From Nitratireductor mangrovi (GTDB lineage Bacteria > Pseudomonadota > Alphaproteobacteria > Rhizobiales > Rhizobiaceae), in contig NZ_CP042301.2 in assembly GCF_007922615.2 (NCBI RefSeq), forward strand, positions 4,014,001 through 4,078,000: a stretch of DNA of 64,000 nucleotides. Reading direction: 5' to 3'. Below, piece after piece: positions 1 to 7,699 of this stretch. The notes beneath the pieces are model-generated. The model did no database searches. It had not been told where the DNA came from and saw only the letters and a program-made list of their open reading frames with translations. Position numbers and translations under genes: made by a program. Each line of letters begins with the position of its first letter. The stretch's first letter is position 1.

Positions 1-66
1 CGCCTGCAGCACCGGCAGGATGCGGTTTGTACGGGTCTCGGCTTCGGTCTCGTCGTAGATGCTCAC
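1..66 (-). CDS. hsdR: Type I restriction enzyme R subunit, N-terminal fragment (cut by window edge)
   Basis: Reading leftward from a GTG at 66-64, the first 22 codons give VSIYDETEAETRTNRILPVL and continue past the window edge. An N-terminus with an ET/EAETR stretch followed by an I-L-P-x-L segment is typical of HsdR, the ATP-dependent translocase/endonuclease of type I systems. Its start overlaps the stop of the preceding 241-aa gene (GTGA at 63-66), so it is translationally coupled to it. The position at the end of an hsdM-hsdS operon fits. Only the N-terminus is visible, so the motor and nuclease domains cannot be judged. Confidence 0.6.
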   Translation of the reverse strand, partial: MSIYDETEAETRTNRILPVLQA

Positions 67-788
67 GGCCTTCCGGCTCCCGCGCTGGACATGCGGCCTA
101 GGAACTGCTGCCAGAGACCATACGCGATAGCCTCTTCCTGTTTTGCCAATCTGAAATCGCGAAGATGCGAGAGCGGATACCAGAGCCCGTTTGCTTCCTT
201 GTAGAGAAACCGATCGTAGACGTTGCCGGTGTGCGAGATGCGCCACGGCTCGTAGACTTCCGAAAGGATCGTGAAGGCATGGTTCAGGCTCCCGGCCGGC
301 TTGTCGGAAACACAGGCAGGCAGTTCGAACTGCGAAGATTGCAGCCCCTTCGCCTTGCCGCCCTTGACGATCAACCAGAGCCCGCCCGTCGACGTGAGCA
401 GATCGCGTGATTGTTTTTCCGTCGCAGGTCCGATCGTCAGTTCGAAGAAGTGCAACGGCCCGCCGCTCCAGTTCTCGATCCCCGCCGACGCCACTTCCTT
501 CCGCCAATCATTCCACCGCAGCAGGCACTTTCGCTGGTCGTCGGACACGCCTTCGAAGTCCTTTGTTGCGAGATGGGCCCGCAGCTTCGTGCCGCGTTTC
601 AGTATATTGATAAAGGCGACCGACCTCATGGCGTGAACCAGCCGCGGGTCTGTGATCGCGGAAACCGGCACGACCAGTTCGGCGATCTGACCGTCGCGAA
701 CCGGGATCGTTCCCCCGAACTCAAGCTCCCAGGTTCCGTCGACCAGTCGGATCGGCAGTCGCAGTTTCTTCTCGATGGGAGGAGGCAC
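63..788 (-). CDS. Hypothetical protein inside the type I RM operon (241 aa)
   Basis: I do not recognise this family. The protein is soluble, with no signal peptide or membrane segment, rich in Trp and aromatic residues, and begins with a beta-rich stretch (about residues 10-50). The GTG start at 788 has an AGGGAG ribosome-binding site seven bases upstream. The stop overlaps the putative hsdR start by four bases, so the two are translated together. It lies between the CBS-HEPN gene and hsdR, a slot where type I systems often carry accessory or anti-phage genes. A role in restriction or in regulating HsdR is inference from position only. Confidence 0.6.
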   Translation of the reverse strand: MPPPIEKKLRLPIRLVDGTWELEFGGTIPVRDGQIAELVVPVSAITDPRLVHAMRSVAFINILKRGTKLRAHLATKDFEGVSDDQRKCLLRWNDWRKEVASAGIENWSGGPLHFFELTIGPATEKQSRDLLTSTGGLWLIVKGGKAKGLQSSQFELPACVSDKPAGSLNHAFTILSEVYEPWRISHTGNVYDRFLYKEANGLWYPLSHLRDFRLAKQEEAIAYGLWQQFLGRMSSAGAGRP

Positions 789-855
789 CCCGCGTCTCCC
801 TCTAGAGCCATGTTTCCGAGTCCGCTCAGCCCGTGGACTCGACTAGCCGCAACTC

Positions 856-1704
856 TTACGTTTGCTCGATCACTTTCAACAACTCTGATTTCATTTTGTA
901 AACGTCTCGGACGACACCGCAAACGCTACGTGCTTCGGCAGGGGTCGCTGCATAGTTGTTCGCGTGCGCGACGTTGTCGCGTAGCGCGCGGATTTTCTTG
1001 AACGATTTTTCGACGCTGGTCCGGCTACGGTCCAGCAGCCCCGACTTGCCCACGATACATGCCTTGTCGTGGATTTGTGTAAAGGCGATTTCGCTGAGGA
1101 ATATGTCTCGTTGCTGGGCCTTCTCGATTTCCTCCAGGAGTCCAATGCGTCGTTCCTCGCTGAGCAAGGCCATCCAGTCGCCGCAGTTAGGATACCGCCC
1201 TGAGATCGCCAGGGACATTGCCATTTCAAGGCTGGTGATCAATGCGAAAATCGCAGCGCGCGCCGGCAATTGTTGAATGTCGGAAAGACTGACCAGTCCA
1301 GCGATCTGCCGACCGGAAACGACGAGGTTGGTCGGATGCGAGTCGGCCTGGACGACAAAGTCCACAATACTTGCGTCCGCGCCGATGAGCATGTCTTCGG
1401 ACAGCCCCTCGAAATCGTCCGCCACTCTCGTGTCCGGCGGGACGACTGTGAACCACCGTTCTGCATTGTAGAGGCCGAGTATCTGCTCCTCGGCGTCGGC
1501 AACTGGGAAATAACTGAACTGTTTGGCGTTGCGCCGCTTGATCTGGGCGGCTGTTTCATCGAGCGAGCATGTGTCGAAGGCGTCCCGTCGCACCATGATC
1601 AGGTCGACCGTAAGATTGCCCTGGACGCGGCGAAGCGCCTCCAGACTGCCATCGTGGTTGCTCGCCCAGTCTGTCGCTAGGTCGGTCGGTCCGCGAAAAG
1701 GCAT
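856..1704 (-). CDS. Two-CBS-domain protein with C-terminal HEPN-like RNase motif
   Basis: The 282-aa protein begins at ATG 1704, preceded by an AAGGCGAG ribosome-binding site; an upstream in-frame extension overlaps the 76-aa gene and is discarded. Residues about 30-85 and 110-165 look like a CBS pair (each ends in a hydrophobic strand followed by an I-L-G-L or I-A-G-L-V-S-L-S-D turn), a module that usually binds adenine nucleotides. The rest is alpha-helical and contains LRDNVAH, matching the R-x4-H motif with a polar residue after Arg that marks HEPN ribonucleases. It lies in the hsd operon between the small Cys-rich gene and the 241-aa gene. A nucleotide-gated RNase guarding the restriction system is a plausible reading; both domain calls come from motif reading. 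Confidence 0.55.
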   Translation of the reverse strand: MPFRGPTDLATDWASNHDGSLEALRRVQGNLTVDLIMVRRDAFDTCSLDETAAQIKRRNAKQFSYFPVADAEEQILGLYNAERWFTVVPPDTRVADDFEGLSEDMLIGADASIVDFVVQADSHPTNLVVSGRQIAGLVSLSDIQQLPARAAIFALITSLEMAMSLAISGRYPNCGDWMALLSEERRIGLLEEIEKAQQRDIFLSEIAFTQIHDKACIVGKSGLLDRSRTSVEKSFKKIRALRDNVAHANNYAATPAEARSVCGVVRDVYKMKSELLKVIEQT

Positions 1705-1744
1705 CAACTCGCCTTGCTTGTTCCTGCACCGCTCACAACAGCCC

Positions 1745-1975
1745 CTAGATCTCCAGCCCGGGCGCGCCACCCTGGCATTTGGGGCATTTGCGTAGGTGGA
1801 AGTCGGAGCCGTTCGCCCCGTAGCGGTGGCCGCAGATCGCGCCGCCGGGCTCGCGCCGCGCGCAGACCAGCACCCAGACATATTGCAGGTGGTCGGTGCC
1901 CGGCCGGTCCGTCCGCGCGATCAGTATCTGGTCGTTCGGATTGATGTCGCCGGGCTTGCGCTTTGAAGTGGTCAT
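1745..1975 (-). CDS. Small Cys-rich (zinc-binding-like) protein, 76 aa
   Basis: The 76-aa protein has a charged N-terminus and a cluster of putative metal ligands: C-x8-C-x-H in the middle (CARREPGGAICGH) followed by H-x3-C-x2-C near the C-terminus, resembling a zinc ribbon or treble clef. Its start lies 25 bases after the hsdS stop, and the CBS-HEPN gene begins 40 bases after its own stop, so it is part of the hsd transcript. The upstream region offers only a G-rich stretch as ribosome-binding site. Small zinc-ribbon proteins of this kind often bind nucleic acid or act as adaptors. No specific function is known to me. Confidence 0.6.
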   Translation of the reverse strand: MTTSKRKPGDINPNDQILIARTDRPGTDHLQYVWVLVCARREPGGAICGHRYGANGSDFHLRKCPKCQGGAPGLEI

Positions 1976-1999
1976 GATGATCGGCCCCCCCGGTTGGGA

Positions 2000-3124
2000 C
2001 TATGTCAGCTCGCCTGCGAAGGCTTTTTGTAGGAGAGACTGGCGAAGGTCAGCGACATCTCGAATTTTCGCACGGAAGGTCGCCTGAAGTGGCTTTATGG
2101 CTCTCTTCAATTCATCAAGTTCGTCGACAAGTTCAGATTGCCGAGCAAGTGATGGCAACCGCATCCTATAGCCCCTCAGGCGCCCGGCGCTGATATTAGC
2201 TTGATTAACGCTGGTTCCCATCACCGAATGACCGTATTCCCTCGCAATGTCGCTGTTCAAAAAATGATTCAGGAATTCCGGCCGTAGCTTCTTCTTGTCA
2301 GGGGTTACCCGTATGAGATACCCGGCAAAGATTGCGCGACGCGTGCCATCAAATATCGAAGTTTTGCCGACGTGTGCCGGGCTATTCGTTCGATTGAATA
2401 AGACGTCTCCAGCTCTCAGCAGGTAGCGCGAACAATCTGCTTCATCGTCAGAATAGACAAGATCACTCCAGTCAATCTCGCCATCCTGAAGATTGCCCAT
2501 CCGCAGTACTGGTATCGCACCAGTAGGCTTCGATTTTGCCGCCGTCCCATACTCGAAATTGGTGCAAACCTCTCCAAGGGCAACGTCTTCGCCTTCCGCG
2601 TCCCGAGAGAAGATTTCCGCACGGCGTACCTCAAACAACTCCCGCGCGCTTGCTAGATTGGCCTCGGCATTTGCGCGGGCGCGGTCCAGCCCCTCGAAAG
2701 CCTCGTCCAGAATGGCAACGATCCGCCGCTGTTCGTCGCGTGAATCTGGAACTGCTACAAGCTCGCCGTGAACGTCATTTCGATTGAGCGTCGGTACGCC
2801 GGCCCCTGTGGCAAACCGCTCCAGCCCGATGAGCTGCAGCAGGTAGTAGACGAACCGAGGTTCGTTCCCGTGGAAATCCTTGACATACAGCGCCGTGTTG
2901 AGCGGCCAGAAGTCGCCTTCGACAAAGAAGACGTTCCCGATGCTACCGCTACGCCCTGTTGCCACTCCCGGCCCTCTGACCTTCGCTTCAGTGTGTGTGT
3001 CGGTGGGACCGCTTGACGTGACGAGTGCATAAGGTCCTGGCGTACGCTGTGGTGCGGGCAGGTCAAAGCCGCGCTGAAGAGTGCCGACTGCGTCGAGCCT
3101 CTTGGTGGACCACCCCGCTTTCAC
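2000..3124 (-). CDS. hsdS: Type I restriction-modification specificity subunit HsdS
   Basis: HsdS supplies DNA sequence recognition to the HsdM2S methyltransferase and the HsdR2M2S nuclease. The 374-aa protein has the expected plan: target recognition domain 1 (about residues 1-135), a conserved helical spacer beginning DEQRRIVAILDEAFEGLDRA (about 130-175), target recognition domain 2 (about 180-325), and a second helix ending in LRQSLLQKAFAGEL. The GTG start overlaps the hsdM stop by four bases (GTGA at 3121-3124), so the two subunits are translationally coupled. Length and both helical spacers are normal, so it should recognise a bipartite site. The target sequence cannot be read from the protein. 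Confidence 0.93.
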   Translation of the reverse strand: MKAGWSTKRLDAVGTLQRGFDLPAPQRTPGPYALVTSSGPTDTHTEAKVRGPGVATGRSGSIGNVFFVEGDFWPLNTALYVKDFHGNEPRFVYYLLQLIGLERFATGAGVPTLNRNDVHGELVAVPDSRDEQRRIVAILDEAFEGLDRARANAEANLASARELFEVRRAEIFSRDAEGEDVALGEVCTNFEYGTAAKSKPTGAIPVLRMGNLQDGEIDWSDLVYSDDEADCSRYLLRAGDVLFNRTNSPAHVGKTSIFDGTRRAIFAGYLIRVTPDKKKLRPEFLNHFLNSDIAREYGHSVMGTSVNQANISAGRLRGYRMRLPSLARQSELVDELDELKRAIKPLQATFRAKIRDVADLRQSLLQKAFAGELT

Positions 3125-4572
3125 AGCATCCCCCGGATGTTTTCCAGGATCGCCGCCGTCTCGGCGTCACGCGCCAGCATAGCTTCGATGATCTCTTCAG
3201 GGTTGCGCAGCGCCGCCGCCGCCGGCGCGTTGGGGTTCTTCACCGATATGTCGCACGTTTCGGCGTCGAGGCCGGCGCGGTCGACGATCCAGCTCTTTGG
3301 CCCGGTCGCCCGCGTCTTCTGCAGCGTCACGAATTCGGCGAGGTCGTCGTCATTGAGCGGGTTGGTCTTGCCAAGGCTGCGGCCGGGGTCGAGCTGATAG
3401 AACCAGATGTCGCGCGTCGGAGCGCCTTTCTCGAAGAACAGCACCACGGTCTTGACGCCGGCACCCTGGAACGTGCCCTGCGGGCAGTCGAGGATTGTGT
3501 GCAGCTCGCACGCCTCCAGCAGCTCGCGCCGCAGCGCCACGGAAGCGTTGTCCGTGTTGCTCAGAAACGTGTTCTTGATGACGATCGCCGCGCGGCCGCC
3601 GGCGCGCAGTTTCCTGATGAAATGCTGCAGGAAGAGATAGGCCGTCTCGCCGCTGCGGATCGGAAAGTTCTGCTGCACCTCGCGCCGCTCGCCGCCGCCG
3701 AAGGGCGGATTGGCCAGCACGAGGTCGTGGCGATCCTTCTCCTGGATATCCATCACGTTCTCGTTGAGCGAGTTGGTGTGGACCAGGTTCGGCGCCTCGA
3801 TGCCGTGCAGGATCATGTTCATGATGCCGATGATGTAGGCCAGCCCCTTCTTCTCCTGCCCGAAGAAGGTTTTGGTCTGCAGCGTCTCGTAGTCGGACGC
3901 CGACAGCTTGCCGGCGCGCAAATAGTCATAGGCCTCGCACAGGAAGCCCGCCGAGCCGACGGCGCCGTCATAGATCGTCTCGCCGATCTTCGGATCGACG
4001 ACCTTGATCATGGCGCGGATCAGCGGCCGTGGAGTGTAATATTCGCCGCCGTTGCGGCCCGCATTGCCCATGCGGCGTATGCGCGTCTCGTAGAGTTGCG
4101 ACAGCTCGTGGCGCTGATCTTGAGTGTTGAACGACAGCCCGTCGATGATCTCCAGCACGTCGCGCAGGATATACCCTGAACGGAATTTCGAGCGGAGTTC
4201 GGTGAACACCTCGCCGATCTTGTACTGGATGGTACGCGGCCCGGTGGCCGACTGCCGGAAGGACGCGAGATAGGGAAAGAGCTCGCGGTCGACGAAGGTC
4301 ACCAGATCGTCGCCAACCTTGGCCGCGTTGTGGTCAAAGTCGCCCGCCCTGTCCTTAGGCGCTGCCCACACATCCCACCGGTGCGGCCCGTCGATGATCG
4401 GCTGGTAGGCCTCCCCGTTCAGCTCGGCGCGGTCGCGCCGCTCGCTTTCGAGGTCGTGCAGATATTTGAGGAACAGCACCCAGGAGGTCTGCTCGACATA
4501 GTCCAGCTCGTTGGCCACGCCCTCTTCCGCGCGCAGCGCCCGCTCGATCTGGTTGAATGCGTTTTCGTACAT
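3121..4572 (-). CDS. hsdM: Type I restriction-modification DNA methyltransferase subunit HsdM
   Basis: N6-adenine methyltransferase subunit using S-adenosylmethionine. From ATG 4572 the protein is 483 aa, a usual HsdM length, with GGGGATGG upstream as ribosome-binding site; a longer in-frame start at 4617 adds 15 residues unlike the family. The N-terminal helical HsdM_N domain covers about residues 1-130. The catalytic domain has a motif I of the form DGAVGSAGFL, in which the usual DPA/DPC is replaced by DGA, and the catalytic motif IV NPPFGGGE near residue 275. It heads the hsd genes, 94 bases downstream of the tyrosine recombinase, and overlaps hsdS. Confidence 0.95.
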   Translation of the reverse strand: MYENAFNQIERALRAEEGVANELDYVEQTSWVLFLKYLHDLESERRDRAELNGEAYQPIIDGPHRWDVWAAPKDRAGDFDHNAAKVGDDLVTFVDRELFPYLASFRQSATGPRTIQYKIGEVFTELRSKFRSGYILRDVLEIIDGLSFNTQDQRHELSQLYETRIRRMGNAGRNGGEYYTPRPLIRAMIKVVDPKIGETIYDGAVGSAGFLCEAYDYLRAGKLSASDYETLQTKTFFGQEKKGLAYIIGIMNMILHGIEAPNLVHTNSLNENVMDIQEKDRHDLVLANPPFGGGERREVQQNFPIRSGETAYLFLQHFIRKLRAGGRAAIVIKNTFLSNTDNASVALRRELLEACELHTILDCPQGTFQGAGVKTVVLFFEKGAPTRDIWFYQLDPGRSLGKTNPLNDDDLAEFVTLQKTRATGPKSWIVDRAGLDAETCDISVKNPNAPAAAALRNPEEIIEAMLARDAETAAILENIRGML

Positions 4573-4666
4573 TCCATCCCCGACTGACTTGCGACCGCCG
4601 TCGCTCTGCCCTCGCACTTATTGAATCGGAAACAGGCCGTGACGCAACCCGGCGACGTCAGCTTGA

Positions 4667-5767
4667 CTAACCTGCGTTTTCGCGCAGATGATCCAGCACA
4701 TGCTGTATCGTTGCGGCGTCCGGCGCGCCATCGCGAAGCCCCCCGCCATGCCTGCGCAACGCATCGAAGATCTCGGCCTGCCGGTGGCTGGCAACAGCAC
4801 CATAGCTGGTAAACGTCGTCAGCACCTGTTCGTGGCCGAGGTTCTGGCTCCAGGCCTTGAACGCTTCCGGCGACTGGCAAACCTTTTCGCCCAGCCGCGC
4901 CAATGTCGTGCGGAGCGAATGCGGATTGAAATAGGGCAAGCCTGCCGCCGCGAAGCGCTGGCGAAAAATGCGACGGATCGCATCCGCCGATTTCCAGAAT
5001 GTGCGGTCGACACCGGCCGGGCCGAAATAGCCGTTGTGATCAAGCGCGACGCGGGTTGCCGGAAACAGCGGATCATCCGGCCCAAACAGGAGATCGCATT
5101 TCAGATGCGCGATCCAGTCGGTGACGATCGCCTCGATGTCATCGCCGACAGGGAAGAACCATGACGTGAAGGTCTTGCGGTTCTTGGTGCGCACGCAACG
5201 CGCATCCTGAAACACGGTTCGCCGCTCGGTGTCGACATGGCGAAGCGCTAGAGAGGCGATGGCGTCGTCGCGCGCACCCGAAAGCAGCGCGAAGGCGATC
5301 AATGCGCGGTCGCGCCGGTCGATGTCGTTCTCGATGGCAATCGAGTTCACCACATGGCGCACCTGATCGATGCTCGGCGCCGGTTTCTCGCGCCGCGCGG
5401 TGGCGACGCGGCTGTCATTGGCAGACGGGTTGAAATAGTCCACGTCGGAATAGCTGATCCGGCGATAGCCCGACTGGCCCGCCAGCCAGTGGAAGAACGC
5501 CTTCAGCGCCATCAGCCGCGAATGGATCGTAGCTTTCGCCAGCGGCTTGCCCGTCGCGGCATTTCTCTGAGCGGCCAATTCGCGCTTGAAGGCTCGCGCT
5601 TGTTCGATATGAAAGCGGGCAAAATCCCTCCAGCGGGTCGACGCCTCGAATTGCGCGATCGCCGCCGCCGCCTGGTCGACACTGGCCGGCGACTGGCGCT
5701 TCGCCTCTTCCAGATAGGCCAGATAGCGGCGCTTGATCCTTTCGTTCTTCGGATGGTGCTTTCGCAT
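4667..5767 (-). CDS. Tyrosine site-specific recombinase
   Basis: The 366-aa protein has an N-terminal helical core-binding domain (about residues 10-110, with a long Gln/Ala-rich helix) and a C-terminal catalytic domain. The catalytic set appears complete: Arg in LLSGARDDA, His and Arg in HSLRTT, the second His in LGHEQ, and the nucleophile Tyr in FTSYGA. The start at ATG 5767 is chosen because AAAGGAGGG lies about ten bases upstream; the in-frame ATG farther out overlaps the HTH/zinc gene. It follows that gene by four bases and precedes hsdM. It may excise or integrate the hsd module or be a remnant integrase of a nested element. Confidence 0.85.
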   Translation of the reverse strand: MRKHHPKNERIKRRYLAYLEEAKRQSPASVDQAAAAIAQFEASTRWRDFARFHIEQARAFKRELAAQRNAATGKPLAKATIHSRLMALKAFFHWLAGQSGYRRISYSDVDYFNPSANDSRVATARREKPAPSIDQVRHVVNSIAIENDIDRRDRALIAFALLSGARDDAIASLALRHVDTERRTVFQDARCVRTKNRKTFTSWFFPVGDDIEAIVTDWIAHLKCDLLFGPDDPLFPATRVALDHNGYFGPAGVDRTFWKSADAIRRIFRQRFAAAGLPYFNPHSLRTTLARLGEKVCQSPEAFKAWSQNLGHEQVLTTFTSYGAVASHRQAEIFDALRRHGGGLRDGAPDAATIQHVLDHLRENAG

Positions 5768-5771
5768 GGGA

Positions 5772-6245
5772 TCAACCCTCCTTTGCGAAGTGATCATTCG
5801 GGCAGGGCTTCGGCATCTCACTTAGGTGTTGGTCGGCCTGCTGGATCGTGACATCGAGAATTGCGCCCAGTTCGTCCAGTTTCGACACCGCGAGGCGCTT
5901 GTGCATGATCGTTGTGCACGTCTCGCAAAGCGCGCGGAGATTGCCGCTCGATGCCGAAAGAGGAAAGAATTCGGCTTCACCGAAAGCAGGCGAACGCGGC
6001 CGGCGACACGAGAAGCAATAACATTCGTGCAGCTTGCATTGCTGGCGCTGGCGCTTCTGTCGACCGAGGAAAGCGATCAGGTCTTCGCCGATGATCAGGA
6101 GAGGTCGCTGGTCCGTGATCGCGGGCAGGCCATTCCGGAGCCAGCGCCGCACTGTGCCCTTGCTGGCTCCGGTTGCGCGCGCCGCCTCGTCGACGGTGTA
6201 GCTGCGATGCAGCTTCACGCCTCGTCCGGACCGGCGGGGCGCCAT
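5772..6245 (-). CDS. HTH/zinc-finger protein, excisionase- or regulator-like
   Basis: The 157-aa protein has a MerR/excisionase-type helix-turn-helix near the N-terminus (YTVDEAARATGASKGTVRRW, residues about 15-34), then a Cys cluster (C-x4-C-x-C-x2-C around residues 70-78, with a further C-x2-C near residue 107) that looks like a zinc ribbon. It sits between the AlpA-like gene (one base away) and the recombinase (four bases away), so the three form a compact operon. HTH proteins placed directly before a tyrosine recombinase commonly act as directionality factors or regulators of the integrase. That role is inference. Confidence 0.7.
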   Translation of the reverse strand: MAPRRSGRGVKLHRSYTVDEAARATGASKGTVRRWLRNGLPAITDQRPLLIIGEDLIAFLGRQKRQRQQCKLHECYCFSCRRPRSPAFGEAEFFPLSASSGNLRALCETCTTIMHKRLAVSKLDELGAILDVTIQQADQHLSEMPKPCPNDHFAKEG

Positions 6246-6246
6246 G

Positions 6247-6447
6247 TCAGTCCGCCCCGTTCTCGATCAGCGCGCGTATGTCCTCGACACGCCAGACCGT
6301 GATGCGCGCGCCCAGCTTGACAGGTCTCGGAAACCGGCCGTCCTTTATGCCCGCCCACCAGGTCGACTTGCTCACCGGGATTGGGCCGCCCGGCGAGAGG
6401 ATCGACGCAAGCCGGACGAAGCCGGTCACGGGAAGTTCGTTTGTCAT
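6247..6447 (-). CDS. AlpA-family DNA-binding regulator (66 aa)
   Basis: A short winged-helix protein of the AlpA/excisionase type. It contains the typical layout: a first helix (FVRLASILS), a PVSKSTWWAGIKDGRFPRPVKL stretch in which a Ser/Thr-Trp recognition helix is followed by G-x-F-P-x-P-V-K-L, and a C-terminal WRVEDIRALIE helix. AlpA proteins activate integrase genes in P4-like islands and promote excision. A GAGGCGG ribosome-binding site lies ahead of the ATG at 6447. A pair of identical dyad repeats lies 60-90 bases upstream. The gene is first in a run with the HTH/zinc gene and the tyrosine recombinase. Confidence 0.85.
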   Translation of the reverse strand: MTNELPVTGFVRLASILSPGGPIPVSKSTWWAGIKDGRFPRPVKLGARITVWRVEDIRALIENGAD

Positions 6448-6506
6448 GGTGCCGCCTCGTGCTGTTGGGGGTGAGGCGGTTCTAGAAAGGACGGCTGGTA
6501 TGGTGG

Positions 6507-6537
6507 CCGAATTCGGTTTGGGCCTGACCGAATTCGG
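6507..6537. promoter_or_regulatory. Twin palindromic repeat (CCGAATTCGG) upstream of the AlpA-like gene
   Basis: The perfect 10-base palindrome CCGAATTCGG occurs at 6507-6516 and again at 6528-6537. On the minus strand each copy is preceded by AAA, giving a 13-base direct repeat with a 21-base period, two turns of the helix. It lies just after the stop of the coiled-coil gene and before the AlpA-like gene. This is the geometry of an operator or an excisionase-binding site. Which protein binds is not known; the AlpA-like or HTH proteins nearby are the obvious candidates. Confidence 0.55.
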
Positions 6538-6539
6538 TT

Positions 6540-7634
6540 TCAGTCCTTGCTTGGTTCTTCGCCCGGAAGGAGCTGCTTGGCCTCGGCAAGGTATTTGCGG
6601 ACCGTGTCAACGTCGATCGGTACGCCGGCACGTTCGAGGTCGTCGGCGATCTCTTTGGTTTGCCTGTGCCGGCCTTCTGTTGGCGTGAGGCCGTAGCCGC
6701 CGACTGCCATGCCGCCCACCATCCTGAGAAGGCTGTCGCGTTCTTTCGTGCCGAGTGACTTTTCCGCAATCGTAGTCGCGGCCGCTTCAAGTTCTCCGAT
6801 CCGTGCTTGGCAGCGAGCGATCTGTTCATCTCGCTCCGCTAGGACCGCATCTTTCTTGTCGAGCAATCTCTTGTAGCCTTCGGTCAGTTCGGCTTGCTGA
6901 TCGCGCGATTTCGCCAGCGATTCGCTATGATCTTGAAGCGCGGCCGCGTGAGCGGCGCGTTCTTTCGCAAGCTCTTCCCTTGCTTGATCCGTGAACGTCT
7001 TCTGTTGCTCGTAAAGTGTCCTCCAGTCGCATATCTGGATGCCTAGCGCCGTGACTGCTTCCACCAGTTCGACGGGCATCGCGAAGCGCATTCTGTCAGC
7101 CCATGCGAGGAAGGTTGACGGGCTCGTCTGGTCCCACAGCTGGCCCATGGTCTTTGCCCGCATGACCAGTTCGCGTTTGGCAGCGTACTCCACGGCGAAT
7201 GGAGAAGTCGCCGCAAGGGTCTTGAGATAGTCCCAACTGGCAAACCGCGGATCACGGCCGAGCGACAGTGCGACGGCTTCTTCGACAGTCCAATAGGATG
7301 CCTTGGCCCAATACTTGAAGTCTGCCCGGGCATCCGGCCGGTTGAAGGGGCGGGCAGTCTCGTCGGCCACTGCCTTCTGGCGCGCTTCGTCAGCTTCGAC
7401 GGCCCGCTCATCATCGACTAGCCGCTGCAGTTCACTGGTCGGCAGGGCGCGAAGTTCTGCCCGATAGGTATCTGCAAGTGCCTTTGCTCCGCGCTGCGCC
7501 GGACTGAGCCTTGATGATGAGTCGACCGCAGGTAGCGACAAGCATCCGTCGGGATGACGCCTGCGAACAAGATATTCTATCCCATCGAACTGCGGCAGTT
7601 TCGCCACCGGCAGGGTACCTGTCTCGCTCTCCAC
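6540..7634 (-). CDS. Coiled-coil island protein of unknown function
   Basis: The N-terminus is uncertain: the reading frame stays open far upstream, but that part overlaps the next gene, so I choose GTG 7634 (364 aa). A TATACT box lies just upstream of this start. Residues about 70-180 form a globular part with several Trp residues, residues about 190-285 are a long Glu/Lys/Gln-rich coiled coil, and a C-terminal segment (about 295-360) has a KERDSLLRMVGGMAVGGYG stretch followed by an HTH-like TKEIADDLERAGVPID region. I have seen this C-terminal pattern in island proteins beside AlpA genes, but no function is established. Confidence 0.65.
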   Translation of the reverse strand: MESETGTLPVAKLPQFDGIEYLVRRRHPDGCLSLPAVDSSSRLSPAQRGAKALADTYRAELRALPTSELQRLVDDERAVEADEARQKAVADETARPFNRPDARADFKYWAKASYWTVEEAVALSLGRDPRFASWDYLKTLAATSPFAVEYAAKRELVMRAKTMGQLWDQTSPSTFLAWADRMRFAMPVELVEAVTALGIQICDWRTLYEQQKTFTDQAREELAKERAAHAAALQDHSESLAKSRDQQAELTEGYKRLLDKKDAVLAERDEQIARCQARIGELEAAATTIAEKSLGTKERDSLLRMVGGMAVGGYGLTPTEGRHRQTKEIADDLERAGVPIDVDTVRKYLAEAKQLLPGEEPSKD

Positions 7635-7699
7635 GATTCGCGGAGTAGTATACTGCCAAGTTCGGTATGGTCGCCAATGATCGGAACCGGACTGCTCGC

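Noticed and set aside
3025..4179. Long plus-strand open frame opposite hsdM
   Set aside because: It mirrors the strong coding of hsdM on the other strand, is rich in Arg/Asp/Val from antisense codons and matches no family.
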